64,000 bases of DNA from Legionella wadsworthii DSM 21896 = ATCC 33877 (GCF_000701265.1 NZ_KL370759.1:477755-541754); one strand, 5' to 3'; shown: positions 1-11,590, counted from the first letter of the stretch. Numbers and translations are program-made. Notes: a model not told the origin generated them from the sequence alone.

Positions 1-438
1 ATAGCTCAGAAATGCCGAAAGCTCTTAACTAAAGAAAATGTATTAATTTTGCCAAAGGACTTTATGATAAATGTGAAAGAACTTTTTGAAAATAAAAAAG
101 ATACATCACTAAATTTTCACAATAAAATCTTAGGGTATGCGAATAAACAAAAATTATCTGACTTTTTTGATAAAACATTTGATTTTACTCAGTTGCCATT
201 TAGCTTTTTAGCATGTAAGGAACTATCTCTTAAAGAAAAGGAAATAATTTATCTTTATTATTATGGTTTCAGTTTACCCCGCATAGCAAGCATATTAGAA
301 ATTTCGAGACGAACTGTAGATAAGTATTTGGAGAATATCAGAAGAAAACTCCAATGCGAAAATAGCGGACAAATTATACCATCTTTATTAAGATTTGATA
401 ACTCGATTATGTGTTATATAAAAAAGCAAAACGTTTAA
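1..438 (+). CDS. LuxR-type HTH transcriptional regulator, C-terminal part (5' end outside window)
   Basis: The reading frame is open to base 1, so this is the end of a longer gene and the TTG at 49 need not be its start. The last 65 or so residues form a LuxR/GerE DNA-binding domain: LSLKEKEIIYLYYYGFS followed by the helix-turn-helix IASILEISRRTVDKYLENI and RRKLQC. The upstream visible part is lysine-rich and has no domain I recognise; in many Legionella proteins of this class the N-terminal half is a PAS-like or autoinducer-binding-like sensor, but that half is not in the window. No neighbouring sensor kinase is visible. The family assignment is firm, the regulated genes are unknown. Confidence 0.75.
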   Translation: MAQKCRKLLTKENVLILPKDFMINVKELFENKKDTSLNFHNKILGYANKQKLSDFFDKTFDFTQLPFSFLACKELSLKEKEIIYLYYYGFSLPRIASILEISRRTVDKYLENIRRKLQCENSGQIIPSLLRFDNSIMCYIKKQNV

Positions 439-454
439 ATTTACTTATTATTAA

Positions 455-634
455 TGGAGTGCGATCACGATACGCTCGCAAACCCAAATTACAAAAATTG
501 GATTCTTTAATGATGGAAAACCACATTATATGCAATTAACATATAATAGTGAAAAAAATGTATCAAAAAATATATCAGAAGTTGATCCTCACCCTTGTCC
601 TTGTGTCATTGTTAAGCCGATCAAGGTGGTATAA
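455..634 (+). pseudogene. Open frame without a start codon, possible gene remnant
   Basis: Between the regulator and the pentapeptide gene, one plus-strand frame stays open for about 59 codons from a TAA at 452 to a TAA at 632. Its translation looks protein-like (ITKIGFFNDGKPHYMQLTY, then VDPHPCPCVIVKPIKVV), but there is no ATG, GTG or TTG near its beginning; the first in-frame ATG is internal, at about 524. It may be the 3' end of a decayed gene or chance. I do not recognise the sequence. Confidence 0.22.
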
Positions 635-696
635 TAAAAATAGAGGGGCAATAAGGGAATTGAATAAGAAGCAGCCTTTCTAAAAAACGGGGCATC

Positions 697-1323
697 TTAA
701 TCGCTTTCAGGCCAATTTTTCATTTTAATTCTGAAATGGTTTAGTAAGGCAATCACATCTGGAAAGGAAAAATGTGCATTTGTAATTCGATTTTCATTTG
801 GGTTTATTGTGTAATTCACAGCATTTGTAAAATCGGCTGCATTTAAATTTGTGTGCAGAAATAAGCTATTTAACAAATCAGTACCTACAAAACTTGCGTG
901 ACTTAGATTGGCCTCTCTAAAATCAACATCATGAGCTTTACATTCTTCAATAATCAAATGAGGTAGGTCTAACCCAAAAAAACTGGAATGACTCAAATTG
1001 CTGCCGTAAAAATAAAGAGGGCTTGTAAGCTTCACTAAAGGCCAACTCATTTCCGTCCAGTTTATTCCTATGAGTTTTGAATCTTTAAAGGAGACTTCTG
1101 AGAATTTGGAGCTGGGAAATTTTGCCAGGGCAAGATCACACAATTCAAAATCACACTCTATAAATTTTGTATGACGAAAAATAAGATCAGTAAATTTACA
1201 TTGTTTGAACTGGCAGCTTTCAAAACCAACTTGTTCGATTACCTGTTGTTCTATAATCAAATTTGAAAACGTTTGTCCCAGATAATACTTTTTCTTAAAT
1301 GGATGATTCATGGACATTCTCAA
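697..1323 (-). CDS. Pentapeptide-repeat protein
   Basis: A 208-residue protein built of repeating five-residue units of the A(D/N)LXX type, for example CQFKQCKFTDLIF, CDFELCDLALAKF and VDFREANLSHASFVGTDL. Such repeats fold into a right-handed quadrilateral beta-helix. The unit order, with a break near INWTEMSW in the middle, recalls the Qnr/McbG group that shields DNA gyrase, but this resemblance is only by eye. There is no signal peptide or membrane segment, so it should be cytosolic. ATG codons occur at residues 1, 3 and 5, so the start could be slightly further in. It is transcribed in the same direction as rmuC with a gap of about 100 bases. Function in this host unknown. Confidence 0.8.
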   Translation of the reverse strand: MRMSMNHPFKKKYYLGQTFSNLIIEQQVIEQVGFESCQFKQCKFTDLIFRHTKFIECDFELCDLALAKFPSSKFSEVSFKDSKLIGINWTEMSWPLVKLTSPLYFYGSNLSHSSFFGLDLPHLIIEECKAHDVDFREANLSHASFVGTDLLNSLFLHTNLNAADFTNAVNYTINPNENRITNAHFSFPDVIALLNHFRIKMKNWPESD

Positions 1324-1425
1324 AGGTAAATCAACTCAGGGTAATAACCTTCAGATTGAATAAATAGTTCTTGCACGCTCATGGTGTCGACTTTAATTTC
1401 GTATAGAAACGTTCTAATTTTCCTT

Positions 1426-2640
1426 TCAAGATGTCTCTGTTTCAATGAGTTCCAGTTCCTCTAATTCAATATCTACTGACTCAATTTTTTGGAAACGCGA
1501 GGTAATTTTTTTAGCAGAAGTATTCACTTCATTGACATCTTGATGCGCCAAATTAATATGTTTTGAAAGCTTATCCATTCTTTTTTCAAATCGTTGAAAA
1601 TCATCTGCCAAAGCTTGTAAATGCTTTTGAATGATATGAACTTGTTTGCGGGTGGCATCGTCTTTAAGCACCGCTTTAGCGGTTGTGAGTACTGCCATTA
1701 AAGTACTTGGAGAAACAAGCCATACTTTCAATCTTTGGGACAGTGAAATAAGATCCGGATAATTGGCATGAATTTCTGCAAAGATGGATTCTGCTGGTAT
1801 GAACATCATAGCACCATCTGTAGTTTCATTAGGAATGATATATTTTTCTGCGATGTCTTTAATGTGTTTTTGAATGTCCTGGCGGAATTGTTGTTGCATT
1901 GATTTTTTTTCAACCGATCCTGCATCGACGTTTATCAGCCGCTGGTATGTTTCCAGAGGAAATTTGGCATCTATGACCACATTTCCAGTGGGTTCAGGTA
2001 AAAACAAAATGCAATCTGCACGTTTTTGATTGCTTAGGGTGTATTGCATTGCAAAATGATTTGGAGGAATCATATTACTTATGAGCGTTGCCAATTGGAC
2101 TTCACCGAAAGCGCCGCGTGCTTTTTTATCAAGCAATACATCTTGCAAACTGACAACATGACTGGATAATTCGGTAATTTTCTTTTGTGCTTCATCAATA
2201 ATCGTCAAGCGTTTAACCACATCGATAAAGGTTGTCGAGGTTTTTTCAAAACCTTCTGTCAGTTTGTGATTGACCTGCTGCGTTAAATTTTGCAGATGAT
2301 TGCGAATTTCTTCAGTTAACAACTGTAAATGAGAGGTAAGTGAGCTCGCATGTTGCTTAAAACTATGGCTCATTTGCTCTCGAACATCGGTCATTTGCTT
2401 TTGTACCGTATCATGGATGAGTTGTTGTGTTCTCAATTGTCCTTGAGCAATTTTCTCACTTAAATCCAGATGAACTTGATGTAATGGGTTAGAAAAGGAT
2501 TCCATAATCTTTTCTTGAAATAGACTGGTCCATTTTTTTTGTTGACCTAGTTTAATCAAGATCCAGATTAAGAGGAACAATTGAAGGACCATGACAAACG
2601 CAATGCCCTCAAATAAAGTGATTGATGATAAAAATTGCAT
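1426..2640 (-). CDS. rmuC: DNA recombination protein RmuC
   Basis: RmuC-family protein of 404 residues, near the usual size. It begins with a single membrane helix (about residues 8-30, FVMVLQLFLLIWILIKLG), continues with a long coiled coil rich in Gln, Leu and Lys (about 40-165), and then has the conserved RmuC core, with GAFGEVQLATLI, VVIDAKFPLE and MFIPAESIFAEI, a PD-(D/E)XK nuclease-like region. E. coli RmuC limits inversions between short inverted repeats; the biochemical role is otherwise little known. The gene follows two exported-protein genes on the same strand with a gap of only 3 bases, so the three are probably cotranscribed. Confidence 0.93.
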   Translation of the reverse strand: MQFLSSITLFEGIAFVMVLQLFLLIWILIKLGQQKKWTSLFQEKIMESFSNPLHQVHLDLSEKIAQGQLRTQQLIHDTVQKQMTDVREQMSHSFKQHASSLTSHLQLLTEEIRNHLQNLTQQVNHKLTEGFEKTSTTFIDVVKRLTIIDEAQKKITELSSHVVSLQDVLLDKKARGAFGEVQLATLISNMIPPNHFAMQYTLSNQKRADCILFLPEPTGNVVIDAKFPLETYQRLINVDAGSVEKKSMQQQFRQDIQKHIKDIAEKYIIPNETTDGAMMFIPAESIFAEIHANYPDLISLSQRLKVWLVSPSTLMAVLTTAKAVLKDDATRKQVHIIQKHLQALADDFQRFEKRMDKLSKHINLAHQDVNEVNTSAKKITSRFQKIESVDIELEELELIETETS

Positions 2641-2643
2641 TCA

Positions 2644-3828
2644 TTATTCCAAAAGTTGACTGAGGGCAATCGGTTGATCGTATTGATATACCGTTTTCAA
2701 TTGCCCATAATCAGTAAGACGCAAATAACCAACAGAAAGCTGATCCTCTGACAAATGAGTCGAATTGTCAAAAGTAAATTTAATTATTTGCCTTCCTGGC
2801 TCTAACCATTGAGTACTTTGGGTTGTTTCAAGAGGAATGTTGGTTCCTTGCGTATTTTTTTTATATAAAATACTTTGTAAAGCATAGCGACTTGCGGTAG
2901 CTACCTCGACAGTTGCTGCTAATTGAATCGGATTAGAGCCAATTTTTTTAATGCTTACCAAACTGGCCGAGGGTATCGAATAAGAGAATGCAGCCCGTCC
3001 ACTGCGATGTACAGGACCGTTTTCATTAAAAGCACACAATACATCCACATCGATGTACCAATTTTCACCGTGAGTATTAATGTCAGAGTCTAAAAGGGCG
3101 GTGGCTTGGAATTGATTGCGTTTGATTTCTTTGATTTTTAAGGGAATGGTTTGGTTCCCTGGGCCTACTAATAATGCATTGATGTCATCTATAGGATAGG
3201 AATTTATATTATCTTTCAAAGTAATGAGCGCATCAAAAGACTCCCCATAATGATATTGCCATGTCGACGGCTCAATCTGTAAATAGATTAAGGAGAATTT
3301 TTCAAAAACATGAATAAGATATTTTTCTGATCCATTTGATGAATCCATTGATTTACTTTGCATGATGAAAGGGCCAGCACCTAATTCGGGCTTGATTTGC
3401 ATCATGATTTGATGTTCACCAATTGTTAGTGATTCATCAATCGCCTCATCTTGACTATATAATGAGGAGGCTTCTTTTAAACTCATGGATTTTCCATCTG
3501 CATTTTTAAGTTCCAGTGAGGGAATGGATTTATTTCTTTGCAAAGGAATAATGCGAATTACCGCTTCAGGCGCATGAAGGGGTAAAGTAATCCCTTGTTG
3601 CATTTGGGCAGCTGTAACTTGCTGATAATAACTGTAACTCTTTTGAAGGTTGCCCTTCATATCCTTTAAAGGATTTTTTGTAATACTCCAATTATCCTGT
3701 AAAAGATCCCGCGATAAGCCATCACAAATTGCACATTCATAAGATTTGATCTGATTTTGAGGTAAGGTAAATGCACTCGCTTGTACACAACAAAACAATG
3801 ATAATAAAATGGAATGTTTCATCCTCAT
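2644..3828 (-). CDS. Exported protein of unknown function (DUF4785-like)
   Basis: A 394-residue protein with an N-terminal signal peptide (MRMKHSILLSLFCCVQASAF) and a mature part with predicted beta-rich, Ig-like stretches, so probably periplasmic or secreted. Two cysteines sit close together just after the signal (YECAICDGL). I associate this layout with the DUF4785 family found in Legionella and relatives, but that is from memory and not certain. It starts one base after the stop of the upstream hydrolase gene and ends 3 bases before rmuC, so translation is probably coupled across all three. Possibly it acts with the hydrolase outside the cytoplasm. Confidence 0.6.
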   Translation of the reverse strand: MRMKHSILLSLFCCVQASAFTLPQNQIKSYECAICDGLSRDLLQDNWSITKNPLKDMKGNLQKSYSYYQQVTAAQMQQGITLPLHAPEAVIRIIPLQRNKSIPSLELKNADGKSMSLKEASSLYSQDEAIDESLTIGEHQIMMQIKPELGAGPFIMQSKSMDSSNGSEKYLIHVFEKFSLIYLQIEPSTWQYHYGESFDALITLKDNINSYPIDDINALLVGPGNQTIPLKIKEIKRNQFQATALLDSDINTHGENWYIDVDVLCAFNENGPVHRSGRAAFSYSIPSASLVSIKKIGSNPIQLAATVEVATASRYALQSILYKKNTQGTNIPLETTQSTQWLEPGRQIIKFTFDNSTHLSEDQLSVGYLRLTDYGQLKTVYQYDQPIALSQLLE

Positions 3829-3829
3829 G

Positions 3830-4726
3830 TTACAGCTCCTTCTGATTCATGACAGAAATTAATATTTTCTCCAGCCCAAAACATGAGTGGCGGCTCTGAT
3901 TATGGCTTAGGGTTGTCTTGTCTGCGGTTTTGTTTTTGTCATAAAACCATACCGTACCTGCAGCGGCTTGCGAAGTACAATTTAAGAAGCCATCAGCACA
4001 ATAATCCAAATAAATTTTTGCAATCCGTAGTCCGCTATTGAGTAAATAACCGTTACAATAACTTGCTGAAGAAAGAGGAGAGGCGATGACATTAGTCCCT
4101 ATGACTGCTTTAAAAGGGACAGGTAAACCAGGCCTGTTCTTAGTACCAAATAACAGTTCTTGATTGTATATCTTCATATCACCTACACGTTGCTGTTTGA
4201 TGGCATCTCCCGAGTATCCCAGTAACCAGCTTAAGCTTGCTTCAAAAATACCTCCGTTCATGAGCATATCTGCCAGAGGGGTTCCTTCACTTGAAGGTGC
4301 TAAAGCAATAATTTGTTTGACTTTATTTTTTAACCGCATATAGCGTTTGTCATAAGTGGGATTTGAAAGAATCCACCGCATGACATTAGCGCCATTGGAA
4401 TGAGTATACAGAATTAAAGAGTCAATTTTTTGATGATCGATGAACTCGAGCAATTGATTTGCGGTACATCCCGCAGCCTCTTCATCCCACATGTATTTAC
4501 TGTAATCACAATGTACTACATAGTAATTTTGAGGATTAGGGAGTGCCTGAGCCATTTCGTTTATAAAATCGGCTTTCCAATAAACTCCATAAGCATCTAT
4601 ACGGTGATCATTGGTTCCATGGACAAATGCGATACCCAGATTTTCCTGAGTAGCAGCAGAAGGTTGAGCATATGTGAATGGGGATATGAGAAAAAATAGT
4701 GCGATGAAGATACGTTTAAAATCCAT
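3830..4726 (-). CDS. Exported alpha/beta-hydrolase, lipase-like
   Basis: A 298-residue protein with a clear signal peptide (about residues 1-20, MDFKRIFIALFFLISPFTYA). The mature part has alpha/beta-hydrolase signatures: an oxyanion segment IAFVHGTND, a nucleophile elbow LILYTHSNGANVM in which Ser is followed by Asn instead of the more common GXSXG, and later DYCADG and LSHNQSRHS, which could supply the acid and the histidine. This arrangement resembles bacterial secreted lipases or PGAP1-like esterases. Substrate unknown. It is the first gene of a tight run with the DUF4785-like gene and rmuC; the start ATG gives the signal peptide directly. Confidence 0.7.
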   Translation of the reverse strand: MDFKRIFIALFFLISPFTYAQPSAATQENLGIAFVHGTNDHRIDAYGVYWKADFINEMAQALPNPQNYYVVHCDYSKYMWDEEAAGCTANQLLEFIDHQKIDSLILYTHSNGANVMRWILSNPTYDKRYMRLKNKVKQIIALAPSSEGTPLADMLMNGGIFEASLSWLLGYSGDAIKQQRVGDMKIYNQELLFGTKNRPGLPVPFKAVIGTNVIASPLSSASYCNGYLLNSGLRIAKIYLDYCADGFLNCTSQAAAGTVWFYDKNKTADKTTLSHNQSRHSCFGLEKILISVMNQKEL

Positions 4727-4847
4727 TTTATCCGCCTCAGTTCCTGTTGAAACGATATATACCTATAGCATATTTTTTAATGATAAACTAATGTTTTAAA
4801 ATCATTCCCATGTCGATGATTTTAGCTTTAAAGATGGATGGTATTGA

Positions 4848-6863
<2,016 letters not shown>

Positions 6864-6880
6864 GTCATATGGCTGGTTAT

Positions 6881-6907
6881 GAAGCGAAATGATTCTAGTT
6901 TCGCTTC
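6881..6907 (+). terminator. Hairpin terminator after ligA
   Basis: A perfect 9-bp stem (GAAGCGAAA / TTTCGCTTC) with a 9-base loop lies 18 bases after the ligA stop and is followed by a T-rich stretch. It separates ligA from the downstream transporter genes. Confidence 0.6.
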
Positions 6908-6935
6908 AATTTGTTACTTTGGATAAGGATATTTT

Positions 6936-9104
6936 TTGAACCGTATACAATACATTGTTTTAATTATTTTCTTTGAAAGTATTTGCTTTGCTCATGCTGG
7001 ATCTTGGATATTAAATAATCCATATCCTGATGAACAAGCAAAAGAAAATATTTATTATTCCTCTTTTTCTGAACAACCAAAAACTCTAGATCCCGCTCTG
7101 TCTTACTCCGTGAATGAGTCACTTTTCATTTCACAAATCTATGAACCATTATTAGAATTTGATTATTTATTAAGGCCTTATCAATTAGTCCCCTTGATTG
7201 CGGAAAAAATACCTCAGATAAGATATCTTGATGCTCAAGGCAATTTAATTCTCGATAAGGGTCAAAAATCTCCAGCTTATAGCGTTTATACAATCCAAAT
7301 AAAAAAAGGAATTTACTATCAGCCTCATCCTGCATTTGCTAAAGATAAAAAAGGTAACTTTCTTTACCATCATTTATCAGCAGATTTTTTAGAAGATAAA
7401 GACATCAACCAATTATCGGATTTCCAATACACAGGCACACGAGAATTAATTGCTGATGATTATATTTATCAAATAAAACGTTTGGCTAATCCCACATTAA
7501 GTTCACCAATTTATGGACTAATGAACGACTATATAGAGGGATTTAAAGAATACGGACAAACACTTCCCGGGGGAACCCGATATGTGGATTTGCGCCGTTA
7601 TCCTTTAAAAGGAGTTAAAAAGCTGGACGAATATTCTTTTGAGATTACTTTAAAGGGTGAATATACTCAGTTTCTATTTTGGTTGTCCATGAATTTCTTT
7701 GCGCCTGTCCCTTGGGAGGCTGATGTTTTTTATTCACAGCCGGGCATGGCTGACAAGAACATTACCCTTGGATGGTATCCAGTAGGGACAGGTCCTTTTA
7801 TGTTAGTGAAAAATAATCCTAACCGCAGTATGGTCTTACAAAAAAACCCCAACTTCCATGACGTTTATTACCCAAGTGTTGGTTCAGAAGAAGATAGAAA
7901 AATGGGTTATTTAGATAATGCAGGGAAGCGTTTGCCGCTCATTGAAAAGGCAGTTTTCACTTTGGAAAAAGAATCCATTCCCCGTTGGAATAAATTTTTG
8001 CAGGGGTATTATGATAACGCAACAATTGGCGCCGATAGTTTCGATCAAGCCATTCACATTAATCGTCATGGTAAAGCACAGCTTACGCCTGAGATGCAAA
8101 AAAAACATATGTATTTAAATCAAACGTTACAACCAAGTATCTATTACATGGGTTTTAATATGCTCGATCATGTTATAGGGGGCTTTGGTGAACGAGCTCG
8201 CAAGATAAGGCAAGCGATTTCGATTGCGGTCAATTATGATGAAAATATAGCCATTTTTTATAATGGGCGAGGTGTTGCCGCTCAAGGACCAATTCCCCCG
8301 GGTATTTTCGGCTATAAAGAGGGGAAAGAGGGAATTAATCCTTATGTATATGAATGGAAGGACAAAGAATCAGTTCGTCGATCAATAGGAGATGCTCAAA
8401 AATTGATGGCCGAAGCAGGATATCCTCATGGGATTGATCCTAAAACAGGGAAACATTTAATCTTGAATTATGACGTCACTACGTCAGGGGGGCCAGAAGA
8501 CAAGTCTTTATTTGATTGGATGCGCAAGCAATTTGCCAAAATAGGGATCGATTTAAATGTGCGAGCTACTTTATATAACCGTTTTCAAGAGAAAATGAGG
8601 ACAGGGGATACACAAATATTTAGTTGGGGTTGGGTTGCTGACTATCCAGATCCTGAAAATTTTCTTTTTCAATTATACGGGGGAAATGGAAAAGTAAAAT
8701 TCGGGGGAGAAAATACTGCCAATTATCAAAATGAGGAATTTGATCGCCTTTTTAATTTAATGAAAAACAGAGAAAATGATGCGCAAAGACAAGATATCAT
8801 AACGAGAATGGTGGATATTGTTCGAAATGATGCGCCCTGGGTTTGGGGAATTCATCCTGAGGAATTTGTAATATCACAAAATTGGATTTCACGCGTCAAA
8901 CCAAACCCAATATCCCCTACTACTTTAAAGTATGCATCAATTAATGTACCTGAACGCAACAAATGGCGAACTTCCTGGAACCAACCTATTTTTTGGCCAT
9001 TAGGTGTATTGATTCTATTGATTTTGATTCTGGTTCTACCTTTAGTTATTGCATACTACAAGAAAGAGAAAAAACCTGCAGAAAGGACGCTTTCCCATGA
9101 TTAA
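6936..9104 (+). CDS. Peptide ABC transporter substrate-binding protein, YejA/OppA-like, with C-terminal membrane anchor
   Basis: Family 5 extracellular solute-binding protein, 722 residues. It begins with a signal peptide (MNRIQYIVLIIFFESICFAHA), then SEQPKTLDPALSYSVNE and IYEPLLEF typical of the peptide/nickel-binding group, a long lobe with TGPFMLVKNNPNR, and a C-terminal hydrophobic helix near residues 690-712 (LGVLILLILILVLPLV) followed by lysines. That C-terminal anchor is unusual for the family and would tether the protein to the inner membrane. The start is TTG, chosen because AAGGA lies 6 bases upstream and it gives the signal peptide. It overlaps the permease gene by 8 bases. Expected role: capture of oligopeptides for import. 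Confidence 0.88.
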   Translation: MNRIQYIVLIIFFESICFAHAGSWILNNPYPDEQAKENIYYSSFSEQPKTLDPALSYSVNESLFISQIYEPLLEFDYLLRPYQLVPLIAEKIPQIRYLDAQGNLILDKGQKSPAYSVYTIQIKKGIYYQPHPAFAKDKKGNFLYHHLSADFLEDKDINQLSDFQYTGTRELIADDYIYQIKRLANPTLSSPIYGLMNDYIEGFKEYGQTLPGGTRYVDLRRYPLKGVKKLDEYSFEITLKGEYTQFLFWLSMNFFAPVPWEADVFYSQPGMADKNITLGWYPVGTGPFMLVKNNPNRSMVLQKNPNFHDVYYPSVGSEEDRKMGYLDNAGKRLPLIEKAVFTLEKESIPRWNKFLQGYYDNATIGADSFDQAIHINRHGKAQLTPEMQKKHMYLNQTLQPSIYYMGFNMLDHVIGGFGERARKIRQAISIAVNYDENIAIFYNGRGVAAQGPIPPGIFGYKEGKEGINPYVYEWKDKESVRRSIGDAQKLMAEAGYPHGIDPKTGKHLILNYDVTTSGGPEDKSLFDWMRKQFAKIGIDLNVRATLYNRFQEKMRTGDTQIFSWGWVADYPDPENFLFQLYGGNGKVKFGGENTANYQNEEFDRLFNLMKNRENDAQRQDIITRMVDIVRNDAPWVWGIHPEEFVISQNWISRVKPNPISPTTLKYASINVPERNKWRTSWNQPIFWPLGVLILLILILVLPLVIAYYKKEKKPAERTLSHD

Positions 9105-10074
9105 GTATTTGCTACGCCGTATTATATATTCAATCCCCATTCTATTTGGAATTAACCTGATTACGTTTGTTTTATTTTTTATGGTCAATACCCCCGATGA
9201 TATTGCCCGAATGCATTTAGGACATAAACATGTAGAACAACAAGTCATTGAAGATTGGAAGACAGCACATGGGTACAACTTACCTTTATTTTATAATGAA
9301 CAAAAAATTGGGGTTCAAAAATTTCAAGAGACTTTATTTTTTCAAAAATCGATGAAACTCTTTACCTTTGATTTTGGTACTTCTGATTCTGGTCGAGACA
9401 TTAGCGAGGACATTAATTATAGAATGTGGCCCAGCCTTTCTATTGCACTACCGGTTTTAATATTAGATGTAATCACCAATATTATTGTAGCAATGGCGAT
9501 GGCATTTTTTCGTGGCACTTATTTGGATCTAACCGGTGTTGTGATTTGTATCATTTTAATGTCTATCTCGAGTTTGTTTTATATCATTGGAGGCCAATAT
9601 TTAATTGGCAAACTCCTGCGCTTGGTACCCATATCTGGTTATGACGATGGTTTGGATGCATTTAAATTCGTTATTTTACCCATTAGCGTGGCGGTTCTGA
9701 GTGGATTAGGTGCTGGAGGACGATGGTATCGGACCCTTTTTTTAGAAGAAATGCATAGGGATTATGTTAAAACAGCCAGGGCTAAAGGTTTATCTGAGCA
9801 AAAAGTGATGTTTAAACATGTATTGAAGAATGCCATGCTTCCTATATTAACTGGAGTCGTGGTGATAATTCCCACTTTATTTATGGGTAGTTTAATTCTG
9901 GAGTCATTTTTTGGTGTTCCAGGGTTAGGCAGCTATACCATTGATGCGATCCAACAACAAGATTTTGCTATTGTAAGAGCAATGGTGTTCTTGGGTTCAA
10001 TTCTTTACATTGTAGGTTTGGTTTTAACGGACATCTCCTATATGCTTGTCGATCCTCGAGTAAGGTTATCTTAA
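9097..10074 (+). CDS. yejB: Peptide ABC transporter permease, YejB/OppB-like
   Basis: Inner-membrane permease of 325 residues. The N-terminus MIKYLLRRIIYSIPILFGI is the classic OppB/DppB start, which is why the ATG at 9097 is preferred over an upstream in-frame codon. The EAA loop reads DYVKTARAKGLSEQKVMFKH, and LILESFFGVPGLG is the typical motif before the last helix. The large insert after the first helix resembles YejB. Its start overlaps the stop of the binding-protein gene (ATGATTAA), and the next permease begins two bases after its stop. It would form the translocation pore with the following permease. Confidence 0.93.
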   Translation: MIKYLLRRIIYSIPILFGINLITFVLFFMVNTPDDIARMHLGHKHVEQQVIEDWKTAHGYNLPLFYNEQKIGVQKFQETLFFQKSMKLFTFDFGTSDSGRDISEDINYRMWPSLSIALPVLILDVITNIIVAMAMAFFRGTYLDLTGVVICIILMSISSLFYIIGGQYLIGKLLRLVPISGYDDGLDAFKFVILPISVAVLSGLGAGGRWYRTLFLEEMHRDYVKTARAKGLSEQKVMFKHVLKNAMLPILTGVVVIIPTLFMGSLILESFFGVPGLGSYTIDAIQQQDFAIVRAMVFLGSILYIVGLVLTDISYMLVDPRVRLS

Positions 10075-10076
10075 AT

Positions 10077-11420
10077 ATGGCTTTTGAATTTCTATGGACA
10101 GATAAATGTTTTCTTACTTTATTGGCTTTAAGTACGTTTGTTATTTTATTTAGCTTGCGAAAACAACATATCCGACGCTCATTTTCTCTCATTTTACATC
10201 GGCCAATTGCCGTAAGTGCCGGCATCATTTTGTTGTTTCTGATTAGTGTGGGTGTGTTAGATTCAATTCATTTATCCACCTCCAGTAATGCAACCGAAAC
10301 AGCGAACACTGTGTTGGATAAAATTCTTTCTCCTATAAATGAGATCACAGAAAAAACCTATTCTGCACCATTAGCACTAAGGCAATACATGAGTGAAACA
10401 ACCTTAGTCAATGGAGTGGTGACGCAAGTTTATCCTTTGTTGTCTTACCCTTTGAAATCGGCTAAAACAGAGGAAGACAAACAAAAAATAATACATAAAA
10501 CCTTCGTTGATGCTTTGAAATACAGTATCGCCACAGCTCTTTTTATAGGAGTTTCGATACTTATTGTTCGTAGGATAAGAAAATTAAGACCTATAACGCT
10601 CACTCCAACCAGCTTGAGTGTATTAATTACTTTAAGTATTATTGTATTTTTTGCTGTTCTAGGTTATGAGCTTTCAAGAACATTTCATGTTTTTGGAACA
10701 GGGCAAATTGGACAAGATATTTTCTATTATACAATTAAAAGCATACGCACAGGTTTAGTCATTGGTCTTCTTACCACGTTATTCATGATGCCTCTTGCCC
10801 TTTTTCTAGGCGTGGTCGCGGGATATTTTGGTGGTTTTGCAGATGATGTCATACAGTATGTCTACACTACTTTGAGTTCCATACCTGGGGTTTTATTAAT
10901 CACGGCTTCAGTTTTGTCACTGCAAGTTTACATCACCAATCATCCGCAACAGTTTCCTACTTTGGCCCAAAGTGCCGATGCGCGTTTGTTGGCATTATGC
11001 TTCATTCTTGGAGTAACCAGTTGGACTAGTTTATGCCGTCTTTTGCGCGCCGAAACGCTGAAATTACGAGAAATCGATTATGTCCAGGCGGCCCGTGCTT
11101 TGGGATCGAATTGGTTTACTATTCTACGCAAACACTTATTGCCTAACGTGATGCATATCGTCGTAATTACCTTGGTTTTGGATTTTAGTTATCTTGTTAT
11201 GGCTGAAGCATTGCTCTCATATGTAGGAGTAGGGGTATCACCCATGACTATTAGTTGGGGAAACATGATCAATAGTGCACGATTTGAACTGGCACGAAAC
11301 CCAGTCATTTGGTGGCCTATATTGGCTGCCTTTGTATTTATGTTTTTGCTTGTATTAGCCATAAATTTATTTGCAGACGCAGTGAGGGATGCCTTTGATC
11401 CTCATCAATCCCAACCTTGA
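10077..11420 (+). CDS. yejE: Peptide ABC transporter permease, YejE/OppC-like
   Basis: Second permease, 447 residues, longer than usual OppC because of an extended N-terminal half with extra helices and a periplasmic insert. The core has the GQDIFYYTIKSIRTGLVIGL segment and the EAA loop REIDYVQAARALG, followed by LLPNVMHIVV, as in YejE. It should dimerise with the upstream permease. No ATP-binding subunit follows; the next gene is dnaE. The needed ATPase (YejF type) must be encoded elsewhere, unless the system borrows one. The 170-base gap before dnaE holds no gene I can support. Confidence 0.9.
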   Translation: MAFEFLWTDKCFLTLLALSTFVILFSLRKQHIRRSFSLILHRPIAVSAGIILLFLISVGVLDSIHLSTSSNATETANTVLDKILSPINEITEKTYSAPLALRQYMSETTLVNGVVTQVYPLLSYPLKSAKTEEDKQKIIHKTFVDALKYSIATALFIGVSILIVRRIRKLRPITLTPTSLSVLITLSIIVFFAVLGYELSRTFHVFGTGQIGQDIFYYTIKSIRTGLVIGLLTTLFMMPLALFLGVVAGYFGGFADDVIQYVYTTLSSIPGVLLITASVLSLQVYITNHPQQFPTLAQSADARLLALCFILGVTSWTSLCRLLRAETLKLREIDYVQAARALGSNWFTILRKHLLPNVMHIVVITLVLDFSYLVMAEALLSYVGVGVSPMTISWGNMINSARFELARNPVIWWPILAAFVFMFLLVLAINLFADAVRDAFDPHQSQP

Positions 11421-11590
11421 TTAAACCTGCGTGATGGGGGAGGAGGAGCCAGGTGCAGAACGTAGATACACCGGGTTACTGCTTGGGACAGGTGAAGGGC
11501 CAATAGAATCCGTGTTTCAAATTAGCAGGTAGGCAAATTTCTTGATTTAGGTTAAAGTTCATCAATTATGCTTAATGAGTTCTGATTTTT

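Noticed and set aside
4430..4699. Plus-strand open frame inside the lipase-like gene
   Set aside because: It lies fully antisense to a gene with a clear signal peptide and hydrolase motifs and has no family character itself.
11421..11590. Possible small gene between yejE and dnaE
   Set aside because: No frame longer than a few codons with a ribosome site or protein-like composition was seen.
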